Shown here piece by piece: positions 7,663-16,020 of a stretch of 19,866 nt of DNA (position 1 is its first letter; each line of letters begins with the position of its first letter). Below the pieces are notes generated by a model. The model did not search any database and had not been told where the DNA came from. It saw nothing but the letters and a program-made list of their open reading frames with translations. Source of the DNA: JANWYQ01 sp034432445. Its GTDB lineage: Bacteria > Chloroflexota > Anaerolineae > JAAEKA01. The translations under genes were made by a program, and so were the position numbers. The DNA is taken from positions 1 to 19,866 of the forward strand of contig DAOUBX010000247.1 in NCBI GenBank assembly GCA_034432445.1. The letters run 5' to 3'.

Positions 7663-8523
7663 TGGCTGGACTGCCACAAACCGCCAAAGCACCGTGCGCG
7701 CCTGTTGATCGCCGCCGACGCCCACGCGCGGGGTCACAACCACTTGCGCGTCGGGGAGCGGATCACCGACCTCCAGCCACAGCGCGTGGCCCAGCGTCAG
7801 ATCATGGCCGTCTAGCCGCCGGTCGATGGCCAACGCCTGACACAGCTTGCCCGGCCCGTCGGTCAAGTGTGCCGCACGTCCCTGTCGCATCTGTTGCATG
7901 ATCGCCACACCCTCCTCCGGCGCAATGGCGCGAATCAGCACGGCAGCCGGGAACCCCTCCTGCTCGGTGACCACGTTCAAGCAGTGGTGCACGCCGTAGA
8001 TCAAGTACACGTAGGCCAGGCCGCCAGGGCCGTACATCGCCCGGTTGCGCTCGGTGCGGCCGCGCGCTGCGTGGCTCGCCAGGTCGTCCTCGCCGATGTA
8101 CGCCTCAACCTCGACAATGCGTCCGCTCAGGCGGTGCCCCCCAAGGCTGCGCACGAGTCGGCGACCCAGCAGATCGCGCGCTACCGTCAGCGTAGGGCGC
8201 AGGTAAAAAGCGCGTGGCAAGGCCGCGGCGGCGCCGTCACCGCCGCCCACGGCAGGCAGGAAAAAGTAGACTGTGTCGCCATCGGCCAGCCGCCACGTTT
8301 GTTCCTTGCCGGCCGGCACTTGCCGCGCGTTGACAAACACGTTGTAGGGGATACCGCGCCCCCAGCCGCCCCCGCGATAGGCTGCCTCGAACGCCGGGTA
8401 GAGCGCCGTCAGCCGGCCCACCACATCGGCAACGCTGACCACCGCCTCGTCGAAGGCCACTGTGAGCCGTCGTACACCCGCTGCACGCCAGAGAGGTTCG
8501 CCCAACCGTACCGTGATGTTCAT
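7528..8523 (-). CDS. MoaD/ThiS-like ubiquitin-fold domain fused to 3-methyladenine DNA glycosylase
   Basis: This is a 331-residue fusion. Residues 1-95 resemble MoaD/ThiS: a short strand MNITVRLG, YNVFVNARQVP, the LADGDTVYFFLPAV segment and a Gly-Gly-Gly that in free MoaD would be the C-terminal thiocarboxylate tail. Residues about 103-286 are an AAG/MPG-type glycosylase, which excises alkylated purines: GRIVEVEAYIG (catalytic Glu140, intercalating Tyr142), the HAARGRTERNRAMYG loop and YVYLIYGVHHCLNVV. The last ~45 residues are Gln/Ala-rich, lie antisense to the murJ end and look non-homologous. I chose the ATG at 8523 because GGAAGGA sits about eight bases upstream; the frame is open further upstream but lacks support. 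A TTG near residue 102 could give a separate glycosylase start, but no clear ribosome site precedes it. The upstream GT-C gene ends 22 bp before, so this is a two-gene operon. Confidence 0.85.
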   Translation of the reverse strand: MNITVRLGEPLWRAAGVRRLTVAFDEAVVSVADVVGRLTALYPAFEAAYRGGGWGRGIPYNVFVNARQVPAGKEQTWRLADGDTVYFFLPAVGGGDGAAAALPRAFYLRPTLTVARDLLGRRLVRSLGGHRLSGRIVEVEAYIGEDDLASHAARGRTERNRAMYGPGGLAYVYLIYGVHHCLNVVTEQEGFPAAVLIRAIAPEEGVAIMQQMRQGRAAHLTDGPGKLCQALAIDRRLDGHDLTLGHALWLEVGDPLPDAQVVVTPRVGVGGDQQARTVLWRFVAVQPLSGPTQEAAQLATAEQQRRAAVGQPAQRQSPDGDQPGRAISPAR

Positions 8524-8545
8524 CGCGCATCCTTCCGCGTCTGCG

Positions 8546-10117
8546 TCAAGGCCGGGGATAGGGCAGCAGCTGCGGCGCGCTGTCTTGATCCACGACCAGC
8601 AGCCATGGCTGGCGGTCGGCAAAGTAAGTTAACAGCTCGCGGTTGTGCGCCTCGTCCATCTCGCGGGCCCAGACCACCGGCGCCTGATCGATAGTGGCCG
8701 CGTTGTACACCCACTCGTTGTCGATGTGGTGGCGTGGGCCATAACGCACCACCACCAGATGCCGGCCGCCGCTTGCTTGCAACTCAGCCTGCAGCGCCGC
8801 GCGCTGGTGGTTCCATGCCGTTGGGTTGGCCGACTGCTTGGCGCGCACTGTGGCAACGACGGGCGTCAGCACAGCGAGCAGCATGACGACCGCCACTACC
8901 CATCGGCCGAAAGCCCAACGCCGCCAACGCCACGACCACAGCCAGCGCAAGCCTTCTACGATCAGAAACATGATCAGGCCGGCAATTGGCGCAACGTAGT
9001 GCGCGAAGAACGGCGCAACCCATACCGTCTCGCTCAGAACCAACAAACAAACCAGCACGGCAAACGCCGTCCAGCGCCTTCGGGCCGTCCAGGGCAGGAC
9101 AAGCAGAGGGATGGTCAGGGCAAAGCCCAGATAGAAGCTCCAGAACTTGGCAAGCTTCTTGGCCAGACGCGGCCAGAGGCCGCCGGCGGACCGCTGCTGC
9201 TCGTAGATCACGTAGTTGCGCTCGGTATGGTAGGCGCGCAAGACGTCGTGGTTGTAGGTTGGAGCCGCGCGCGGCGCTTGCCAGACGAAAAACGGCGCCA
9301 CGCTGTAGGTCTCCTCGTGCACCTGATAGGGCAACTTGAACGGATCTCCTGTGATGCGGTCGTTGTAATAAGCCGCAGCCACGCCGGTGAGCAGCAACAC
9401 GATGAGCAAAGGTGTCACGATCTGGACTAGAGCAACGCGCGCCGCGGGGCGGTTCTGGCCGATGAGCAGCCAGCCGGCAAGCAATGCGCCCGCGGGCAGG
9501 GCCACAAGCAGACCCTCCAGTGGCCGACTAAACAGCAAGATGGTCAGTCCTAGCCCCATCGTGATTGCGTGACGGGCCCGCGGCTCCGCGATCACGCGCC
9601 GAACGCCGCCAAACAGCAGCGCACCGCCGGCAGCGGCCACGGCGCCGCCCCAGTAGCTCTGGCTCCAGTAGCTGGCGATGCCCCAGCACGCGACGGTGAG
9701 TAGACCGCCCACAAGCGCCCACGGTGCCGGCGTCCAGGCGAGCAACATCCAGTAGATGGCCGCGCTCATCAGCGCAATGCTGAGCCACACGCCCACGATC
9801 GGCTGACCGGAGATCAACTGGCCAAGAGCCAACACCATGCCCTGCGCCGGAGGATACTTCGACATGTAGGTAGGGTGCTGAATGACGTGAAACGTCTCGA
9901 AGTGAACCCACAGCGGATGGGTGGGATTGGTCAGGCGCCCCTGCGCAAAGGTGTCGGCGGCCAGCAGATAGCTGAACTCGTCGTGCGTGGCCGGCAGCGG
10001 CAAGCCGACAATCGCCGCCACCAGCAGGCTGCCGGCAAAAGCCAGCAAAGCAATGGCGATCATGGCTAGCGCCGGTCGCTGCGAGAGTTTGCTTAGGCCG
10101 CGAGCAAGTGTGTACAT
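8546..10117 (-). CDS. GT-C fold membrane glycosyltransferase-like protein (PMT/GT39-like)
   Basis: This 523-residue polytopic protein has about ten to eleven hydrophobic segments. After the first helix comes THDEFSYLLAADTFAQGRLT (residues 44-63), in which Asp46-Glu47 sit in the first extracytoplasmic loop, where GT-C enzymes keep their catalytic acidic residue. NPTHPLWVHFETFH and PTYMSKYPPAQG follow and are also typical. The C-terminal ~100 residues after the last helix are soluble and probably extracytoplasmic (HLVVVRYGPRHHIDNEWVYN). Such proteins transfer sugars from polyprenyl-phosphate donors to lipids, glycans or proteins; donor and acceptor cannot be named. The ATG at 10117 lacks a Shine-Dalgarno site. 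The glycosylase fusion follows in the same transcript. Confidence 0.75.
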   Translation of the reverse strand: MYTLARGLSKLSQRPALAMIAIALLAFAGSLLVAAIVGLPLPATHDEFSYLLAADTFAQGRLTNPTHPLWVHFETFHVIQHPTYMSKYPPAQGMVLALGQLISGQPIVGVWLSIALMSAAIYWMLLAWTPAPWALVGGLLTVACWGIASYWSQSYWGGAVAAAGGALLFGGVRRVIAEPRARHAITMGLGLTILLFSRPLEGLLVALPAGALLAGWLLIGQNRPAARVALVQIVTPLLIVLLLTGVAAAYYNDRITGDPFKLPYQVHEETYSVAPFFVWQAPRAAPTYNHDVLRAYHTERNYVIYEQQRSAGGLWPRLAKKLAKFWSFYLGFALTIPLLVLPWTARRRWTAFAVLVCLLVLSETVWVAPFFAHYVAPIAGLIMFLIVEGLRWLWSWRWRRWAFGRWVVAVVMLLAVLTPVVATVRAKQSANPTAWNHQRAALQAELQASGGRHLVVVRYGPRHHIDNEWVYNAATIDQAPVVWAREMDEAHNRELLTYFADRQPWLLVVDQDSAPQLLPYPRP

Positions 10118-10647
10118 GAGGTGAGCAGGTCAGGGGATGGCGCAGCGGGTAGGAGCGACTTATGAACCTCAAGATAATACTCCGGCAACAGAGCGAGACG
10201 CGTCCGGGTGCGAGCTCGCCGAGGAATGAAGTTCCCCGGCTACATAACAGCGCCCGTTGAAACGGGCTAGCACGGGCATGGTGCGTCTTTCAGCCCCGTG
10301 GACGGGGCGCCGTTTGATAGCCCGGTCGCTTCACACTTGCACCTGCGCTGCAAGGGCAGGTGTCGCCGGGCGGGCTCACATCAGGGGCGACCCGCCGCAA
10401 GCGGCTATTGCCGGAACATTTTCTTACCTTTCATCAGTCGCTCAGCGGGGTGCGGGCGATCGAAGTCGTCACGGCGCAAGTTTGCCGCCACCGGGCCCGT
10501 TCGGTTATTGTCGCAGTCCGCCAGAGGCCTCTGCCTCGCGCCACACAGGATGGCGGGGGCGGAGTGCAAGGCGGGGCGCCTGAACAGTTGCCTGTGCTGA
10601 ATTATAGCGCAAACCGCGACGGCTGACCAAGACACTGCGGCGCGGGT
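10118..10647. other. Gene-free, repeat-rich intergenic block
   Basis: No credible coding region is seen here. Several short open frames overlap one another, lack ribosome sites and match no family. The left part (10118-10200) is the leader of the minus-strand GT-C gene. The centre (about 10225-10430) is packed with short GC-rich hairpins, described separately. The right part (10430-10647) shows nothing recognisable before the promoter at 10648. Confidence 0.6.
10252..10362. repeat. Cluster of REP-like GC-rich hairpins
   Basis: Three perfect inverted repeats lie close together: GCCCGTT-GA-AACGGGC (10252-10267), GCCCCGT-GG-ACGGGGC (10283-10298) and CACCTGC-N9-GCAGGTG (10340-10362). The first two share the plan GCCC(C)GT-NN-ACGGGGC. 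A further imperfect pairing, TCGCCGGGCGGG with GGCGACCCGCC, follows to about 10400. This layout resembles repetitive extragenic palindromes. No transposase and no second copy of the cluster are present in the window, so dispersal is not shown here. Confidence 0.6.
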
Positions 10648-10676
10648 TTGGTGGCCTCAGGCGCGCATGCTATAAT
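10648..10676 (+). promoter_or_regulatory. Sigma70-type promoter of the second GT-C gene
   Basis: TTGGTG (10648-10653), a 17-bp spacer and a consensus TATAAT (10671-10676). Transcription would start near 10683, that is after the ATG at 10680 and just before the ATG at 10689. This supports 10689 as the start and a nearly leaderless message. Confidence 0.7.
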
Positions 10677-10688
10677 CCGATGCCTGCC

Positions 10689-12326
10689 ATGGACACGCAA
10701 CTCGCCGATCGGATGGCGTCCGGCGCTGAGGAAAACAGCCTGGTGAGCGCAAGCCCCGCGACAAAGCGTCTGGCGCGCGAGCCAGAGATGTGGTTACTGC
10801 TGTTGCTCCTGCTGCTGGCGACCATCGCTTACTGGCATTTCACGATCCAAGTTGTGCGCTGGAACGACCCGACGGCCTACATTTACGCCGGCATGCGCAT
10901 TGCCTCAAGCGGTCGCCCGACGTACACCAACAGCCTTAACGCGTCCATCGGGCCCTATTTCACCCTCCACGGCTTCATGGTTCAGCCAGAGCCGGACAGC
11001 GCGACCTTCTACCTGACGCATGCCGTGGGCCTGCCCGTGTTGCTGGCCGTGGCCATTCGTTTGGCCTCCTTTGCCAACGCTGCTCTGTATGTCGTCCCCC
11101 TGCTAGGTGTTTTGGGGCTGGTCTGCCTGTTCATCCTGGGCCGTATGCTTTTTGGCCGCTGGGTGGGCCTGTTGGCGGCCGGTCTCCTAGCCTTTGCCCC
11201 CGGCTACTGGTTCTACAGCACGGAAACCTGGTCAGACGTGCCGGCAACCGTTTTCATCCTGGCGGGCACTGTGCTCAGTATCCATGCCGCGCGGCGCAAC
11301 AGCCTGCTTTGGGGCGCGCTGGGCGGCCTGAGCCTGGGCTATGCGTGTCTGATCCGCTATCCCTCTGTGTTGGCCGTGCTGCCTCTGGCTGTCTACCTGC
11401 TCTTAAGCGCACGCGGGCAGTCCAAGCCTGGGCGCGGCTGGGCGGGGACGCTCGTCGGGCTGGGCGTTTTCTGCGGCGTGATTCTCTTCTACAACACAGC
11501 GGTGTACGGGGGGCCGTTCCAGTCAGGTTACAGCCCTGACCATGGCTGGGTGCCTTGGGCGATGTTCTCCTGGCGCAATTTCGTCGGTCAGTCCCCCATC
11601 GGCAGCGGTGGTATCCAAGCTGTGCTGCAAACGCTGTGGAACAACATGCACATCGGCCTGTTGCTGGCGCTTGTTGGGCTCTGGCGCATGCCTCGCCCGG
11701 CGGCCGCGCTGATCGGTCTGAACGCCTTGTTGTTTTCTCTGCTGTATGCCGCTTACCTGTGGCCCTCCCGCGACGCGCGCTTCGTTATGGTTGTCTTGCC
11801 GATGATAGCCCTGGCGGGGGCCTACACCTTACACGAGGCGCTTGAGCGTCTTCTGCAACGGCGGCGCGTCTGGATGGCCGCAGCAGCCATGCTGGTCATC
11901 GCGCTGTGGACGCTTCCCACCCTGCAAGACATCACCCACGAGCTGACGGGGCGCAATGCACACGGCAAGGCGATTGTGGCGCGTGTCTTGAGCGTTGTCA
12001 ACGATAGCGAGCCCGACTCAGTATGGCTTTCACAAAAGTACCACGATGTAATCATCTTGTACGGGCGGCGCACGGCGCTCTACTTCGCCCTGCTGGCGCC
12101 CCCTGACCCTGAGCGCCAGGTCTACGACGTCGAGGGATATGCCACGCACCTGACCGCGGTCATCGACGCGCTGCTGGAACAGCAGACGCCGGTGTACCTC
12201 ATCAAGGAGTCGCCGGATGTTAAGTTTCGCCAGGGGCCGATCGATCCCTATCCGGTGCTGGTCGAACACTACGCTCTGGAAGAGGTGCGCCAGGATCCGC
12301 AGGTCTACAGAGTAACAGCCAGATAG
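10689..12326 (+). CDS. GT-C fold membrane glycosyltransferase-like protein
   Basis: This is a 545-residue polytopic protein. After the first helix (about 35-48) comes VVRWNDPTAYIYAGMRIASS, with Asp60 in the first extracytoplasmic loop where GT-C (GT39/PMT_2, GT83) enzymes place their catalytic acid. About ten more hydrophobic segments follow, with the family-style FAPGYWFYSTETWSDVPATVF and LIRYPSVLAVLPL. The C-terminal ~130 residues after the last helix are soluble (DSVWLSQKYHDVIILYGRRT). The likely role is sugar transfer from a polyprenyl-phosphate sugar during envelope glycan or glycoprotein assembly; the substrate is unknown. It resembles the GT-C protein at 8546-10117 in architecture, but the two are not close copies. 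The start at 10689 is chosen over 10680 because of promoter position. It converges on the lipid kinase gene with a 16-bp gap. Confidence 0.75.
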   Translation: MDTQLADRMASGAEENSLVSASPATKRLAREPEMWLLLLLLLLATIAYWHFTIQVVRWNDPTAYIYAGMRIASSGRPTYTNSLNASIGPYFTLHGFMVQPEPDSATFYLTHAVGLPVLLAVAIRLASFANAALYVVPLLGVLGLVCLFILGRMLFGRWVGLLAAGLLAFAPGYWFYSTETWSDVPATVFILAGTVLSIHAARRNSLLWGALGGLSLGYACLIRYPSVLAVLPLAVYLLLSARGQSKPGRGWAGTLVGLGVFCGVILFYNTAVYGGPFQSGYSPDHGWVPWAMFSWRNFVGQSPIGSGGIQAVLQTLWNNMHIGLLLALVGLWRMPRPAAALIGLNALLFSLLYAAYLWPSRDARFVMVVLPMIALAGAYTLHEALERLLQRRRVWMAAAAMLVIALWTLPTLQDITHELTGRNAHGKAIVARVLSVVNDSEPDSVWLSQKYHDVIILYGRRTALYFALLAPPDPERQVYDVEGYATHLTAVIDALLEQQTPVYLIKESPDVKFRQGPIDPYPVLVEHYALEEVRQDPQVYRVTAR

Positions 12327-12342
12327 CCGTCAAGCGTCCGGT

Positions 12343-13239
12343 TCACACCACCACCTCCAAGCGCCCCGGCTCCAGCGTGATCTCCAGCCGGTGAGCATCC
12401 TGCCACAGGATCTCGCCATCGGCGTGTACAGGGAGGGGATCCTGCGACTCGACGACGATGCGCTGGGCCCGCGTCATACGCACAGCCGGTTCCCCCTCGT
12501 GCTTGCCGGTCATCGCCTTGGGCAACAGGCGCAGGATCTCCAGCCGCGGGATCGCATCCACCAGGCAGACATCCAAAGCGCCATCGTCGGGAACGGCGTG
12601 CGGCGTGATCAAGAAGCCGCCGCCAATGCGCCGGTTGTTGCCCACCGAGATCATCAAGATGGTCTGCCTCAGTCGTTCTTTGTCATCCAGCGTGACCGTG
12701 ACCGCGGGGAACGGATAGCTGACCATGGCGCGGAAGACCGCGGCGAGGTAGCCCGGCTGGCCGGGTAGCAGGGTCAGCTTGTGCGCTTCAACGTTGATCC
12801 GCGCTTCGAAGCCCAAACCGACGTTGTTGGCAAAGTAGCGCGTGTTGACGCGGCCGACATCGATGCGCCGCTTCTGGCCCAGCTTCAACCGCTCGGCAGC
12901 CTGGCGCAGGTCGGTGGAAATGCCCAGCGAGCCGGCGAAATCGTTGCCCGATCCCACCGGCAACACGCCGAGAGTCGGCAGCGCCTGGCCGTCGCTGGCG
13001 GCCTGCATCATGCCGTTGACCACCTCGTTGATCGTGCCATCGCCGCCGGCGGCCACAATCATCTCGCGCTGCGCAAGCGCTGCACGTCGCGCCAACTCGA
13101 TGGCATGCCCTGGCTCTTTGGTCACGATGATCTCATGCGGCAGGTCGACTGCCGCCAACGCCTGCTCGATCTGCTTGGCCTGCTTGTAAGCGCGCCCGCG
13201 CCTAGCCCGCGGATTGAGGATAGCTAACGCCTTGTGCAT
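12343..13239 (-). CDS. YegS/DgkB-type diacylglycerol/lipid kinase family protein
   Basis: This is a 298-residue soluble kinase of the diacylglycerol kinase catalytic superfamily. The opening LAILNPRARRGRA is the usual phosphate-contact start. The nucleotide-binding signature AAGGDGTINEVVNGM (GGDGT at 65-69) is intact, as are LPVGSGNDFAGSLGI and the C-terminal PVHADGE. It probably phosphorylates diacylglycerol or a related membrane lipid, recycling lipid to phosphatidate; YegS-type substrate specificity varies. A TTG at 13245 is in frame, but the ATG at 13239 has AGG six bases upstream and is preferred. It is the last gene of the pseudokinase, MurF-Alr, lipid kinase operon, about 27 bp after the MurF-Alr stop. 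Confidence 0.9.
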   Translation of the reverse strand: MHKALAILNPRARRGRAYKQAKQIEQALAAVDLPHEIIVTKEPGHAIELARRAALAQREMIVAAGGDGTINEVVNGMMQAASDGQALPTLGVLPVGSGNDFAGSLGISTDLRQAAERLKLGQKRRIDVGRVNTRYFANNVGLGFEARINVEAHKLTLLPGQPGYLAAVFRAMVSYPFPAVTVTLDDKERLRQTILMISVGNNRRIGGGFLITPHAVPDDGALDVCLVDAIPRLEILRLLPKAMTGKHEGEPAVRMTRAQRIVVESQDPLPVHADGEILWQDAHRLEITLEPGRLEVVV

Positions 13240-13266
13240 GCTCAACCTACTTGCACACCTTTCGCT

Positions 13267-16020
13267 TCAAACAACGCGCGACACCCGCGCCAGGATCTCA
13301 GATACTACCTCGTAGTTGATCGTCCCGAGCTGTTCGGCTACCTGTTCGACCGTAATCTCGGCCTGACCCTGGCGTCCGATTAGCACCACCTCATCGCCCT
13401 GGCGCACACCGGGAATGTCGGTGACGTCCAGCATCGTTTGATCCATGGTCACACGGCCGATAATGGGGGCAAACTGCCCGCGCACCAACACCCGTCCCCA
13501 ATGGCGGGGAGCGCGGCGGAAGCCATCGGCGTAACCCACGGGAACCACCGCAACCCGGGTCGTGCGCGTTGTCGTGTACGTGTTGCCATAGCTGATCGAC
13601 GCGCCCGGCGGGAGTTGTTTAACCTGGGCTACCTGCGTCTTCCAACTGAGCACAGGGCGAAAGCCGGCAGGCAACGGCACAGCCGGCGACGGCGACAAAC
13701 CGTAGAGCGCAATGCCCAGCCGCACCATGTCGAAATGGCTGGCCGGCTGGGTGAGCATGGCCGCTGAGTTGGCTGCGTGCACCAAGGAAGGCCGGATGCC
13801 TGCCGCCTCTAGGCGAGCGAGCACCGAGGTAAAGACGGCGAGTTGGGCGCGGGTGTGGGCCAGGTGCTGCGGCTCGCTGCTGTCGGCCACGGAGAAATGC
13901 GTGAAAATGCCTTCCACGATCAAGCCCGGCAGGTCGACGAGCTGTTGCATGAAAGGTAGCACCTGATCGGGCAACAGACCCAGCCGGCCCATGCCGGTGT
14001 CCACCTTGACATGGACGCGCGCCGGTCGGTTGAGGTCGGCTGCGGCCTGGCTCAGCGCGCGCGCCACGTCCGGGTCGTACACGGTGGCGGTGACGTTGTG
14101 GCGCACGGTGTCGCGCGCTTGCCACGCCGGCGTGTAACCCAGCACTAGGATCGGCGCGTCGACCGCGGCGCGGCGCAGGATAACCGCCTCGGCCAGGCAG
14201 GCCACGGCCAACATGCGGGCGCCGTTGTTGAGCGCAGTGCGCGCAATGCTCACGGCCCCGTGGCCGTAGCCATCGGCCTTGAGCACGGCGCAAATGCCCA
14301 CCTGCGACCCCACGATCTCTTGGGCGCGACGGACGTTGCCGGCCACCGCTTCCAGATCGATCTCCACCCACGTTGGGCGGTCTTGCGTCAAGGGGCGCAC
14401 TTGCAGCCAGCCGGGCGACTGCCGCACCAGCAGCTCGCCGGCGCGCTCTGGCTCGGCCATCAGCCCGGCCACAATCCGCTCCAGCCGCGCCGGTCGGTCG
14501 CCTTTGACCAGGATCACAGGGGGCAGCGCAGCCGTGCTGTGGGTCAGCAGGTGATCGAGCAAGCGCAGGGCGTCGGCATCCGTGTAGGCGCGCAAGATGC
14601 GCTCGCGCGGCAGGCCGGCGTCTTGGGCACCGTTGGCGATCTCCTGGGCGCGCTCGCCCTTGACCACCAGCCAATCGACTACGTCCGCGGCGCGCTCCCC
14701 CACCTGGCGATGCGCTGCGACTTCCCTGACGCCGAGCTCCCACATGTCGCCCAGCACCGCCACGCGCGGCCGCTCAACGAACAGCGCCAGCGTTTCCAGG
14801 GCAGCCAGCATCGCGGCCGGGCTGGCGTTCACGGTATCGTCCAACACTAGACTGCCGTGACGGCCGGGCAGCAGGCGCAGATGGCCGGGCAACGGCTGGA
14901 ATGCCGCCAAAGCCGCGCCGATCTCGGCCTCAGACAGGCCAAACCACCGCCCCAAAGCCACAGCAGTCAAGAGCAGCGGCACATGGTGGCGCCCCAGCAG
15001 GGGAGACCGCACCACAAAAGCAGCCCTTCCATCCTTGGCAGTGACGGCTTTAGCCGTCCCAACATGTCCTGCCAAACTCCACGCGTCAGCCACGTCTGAC
15101 CTTCCAGTCTTGGTAGTGACGGCTCTAGCCGTCCTAACCGCCTCGGGCGCGTTGCTCTGCACCACAAACTCGATCCCGGCAGTGCTGAGCCTCACATCCA
15201 CCGCGCGCCAATGGGCCTGTGGCGACTCGCCGACGGTGATGACGGGCGCGCGACTGCGGCCTGCCAGCGCCATCACGCGCGGATCGTCGGCGTTGAGCAC
15301 GGCCAAGCCGTCAGGCGGCAGCGCTTCGAGCAGCCGTCCTTTTTCTTCTGCGATGGCTGCCAGCGAACCAAAACTAGCCAGATGTGCCTCGCTGATCGCT
15401 GTCAACACACCCACGCGCGGCCGCGTCAGTGCAGCCAGGTCACGAATCTCATCGAAGCTATCGGCAGCCAGCTCCAGCACCGCCAGTCGGTGGTGCGGCG
15501 CCAGTTCGCCGGCAGCGATGGACAGGCCATAGCGACCGTTAATGCTGCCGCGATTGGAAAAAACCGTCTCTGCGCCACCCACCGCCGCGCGCGCCAGGGT
15601 GGCGGCGATAAGTTCCTTGGCGGTGGTCTTGCCGGTGGACCCCGTGATCGCCACCGTGGTCAGGCTGGAGCGATGGAGGACATGCCGGGCATAATCGATG
15701 AGCGCCGCGCGGCTGTCAGGCACGATCACACACGTGACCCCGCGCACCGGCGGCACCGGGGGATGTTGGCATAGCACGCCAGAGGCTCCGCGCGCCACGG
15801 CATCAGCGATGTAGTCGTGCCCGTCTCCTTTCTCCGTCTTGACGGCAACGAACATGGGCCCCAACCCTGGTGTGACTACGTCATCCGGGTTACCATGACC
15901 TGTCTGCGCGCGCGGCGGCAACAAGCGCGTGTCGTAAGCGAACGCCGAGAAGCGTTGGGCGACTGCCTCGCCCTGCAATTGGCCGGCGGTTGCGGCCAGC
16001 AACTCTGATAGCTCGATCAC
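13267..16020 (-). CDS. murF-alr: Bifunctional MurF ligase-alanine racemase fusion
   Basis: This 917-residue cytoplasmic enzyme joins two steps of peptidoglycan precursor synthesis. Residues 1 to about 545 are MurF, which adds D-Ala-D-Ala to the UDP-MurNAc-tripeptide: ATP loop TGSTGKTTAKE (P-loop at 127-133), SNRGSINGRYG, AVLNADDPRV and GDMWELG. Residues about 551-917 are a PLP-dependent alanine racemase: AVLKADGYGHGA with PLP Lys581, SYGNTYTT with the catalytic Tyr, VGYADGFRR and RVTMDQTMLDV. The same order is known for MurF-Alr fusions in Bacteroidota. Residues about 294-329 are an insertion carrying two copies of a palindromic DNA repeat (ARAVTTKTG and AKAVTAKDG) between the MurF central and C-terminal domains. 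The start is GTG at 16020, overlapping the TGA of the pseudokinase gene as GTGA, so translation is coupled. Confidence 0.95.
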   Translation of the reverse strand: MIELSELLAATAGQLQGEAVAQRFSAFAYDTRLLPPRAQTGHGNPDDVVTPGLGPMFVAVKTEKGDGHDYIADAVARGASGVLCQHPPVPPVRGVTCVIVPDSRAALIDYARHVLHRSSLTTVAITGSTGKTTAKELIAATLARAAVGGAETVFSNRGSINGRYGLSIAAGELAPHHRLAVLELAADSFDEIRDLAALTRPRVGVLTAISEAHLASFGSLAAIAEEKGRLLEALPPDGLAVLNADDPRVMALAGRSRAPVITVGESPQAHWRAVDVRLSTAGIEFVVQSNAPEAVRTARAVTTKTGRSDVADAWSLAGHVGTAKAVTAKDGRAAFVVRSPLLGRHHVPLLLTAVALGRWFGLSEAEIGAALAAFQPLPGHLRLLPGRHGSLVLDDTVNASPAAMLAALETLALFVERPRVAVLGDMWELGVREVAAHRQVGERAADVVDWLVVKGERAQEIANGAQDAGLPRERILRAYTDADALRLLDHLLTHSTAALPPVILVKGDRPARLERIVAGLMAEPERAGELLVRQSPGWLQVRPLTQDRPTWVEIDLEAVAGNVRRAQEIVGSQVGICAVLKADGYGHGAVSIARTALNNGARMLAVACLAEAVILRRAAVDAPILVLGYTPAWQARDTVRHNVTATVYDPDVARALSQAAADLNRPARVHVKVDTGMGRLGLLPDQVLPFMQQLVDLPGLIVEGIFTHFSVADSSEPQHLAHTRAQLAVFTSVLARLEAAGIRPSLVHAANSAAMLTQPASHFDMVRLGIALYGLSPSPAVPLPAGFRPVLSWKTQVAQVKQLPPGASISYGNTYTTTRTTRVAVVPVGYADGFRRAPRHWGRVLVRGQFAPIIGRVTMDQTMLDVTDIPGVRQGDEVVLIGRQGQAEITVEQVAEQLGTINYEVVSEILARVSRVV
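15024..15063 (-). repeat. In-frame palindromic repeat within the MurF domain, copy A
   Basis: The core GACGGCT-TT-AGCCGTC (15043-15058) is flanked by CCTTGGCAGT on one side. It lies 75 bp (25 codons) from copy B and is about 80% or more identical to it. Read in the gene's frame it encodes GTAKAVTAKDG. Confidence 0.75.
15099..15138 (-). repeat. In-frame palindromic repeat within the MurF domain, copy B
   Basis: The core is GACGGCT-CT-AGCCGTC (15118-15133). It encodes RTARAVTTKTG in the same frame as copy A and as the tandem units in the neighbouring pseudokinase gene. Confidence 0.75.

Noticed and set aside
6390..7901. Long plus-strand frame of 503 codons overlapping murJ
   Set aside because: It is a shadow of murJ in another frame; its translation is Arg/Gly/Ala-rich without motifs.
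10257..10635. Several overlapping open frames of 76-108 codons in the intergenic block
   Set aside because: They overlap each other on both strands, have no ribosome sites or recognisable domains, and run through hairpin repeats.
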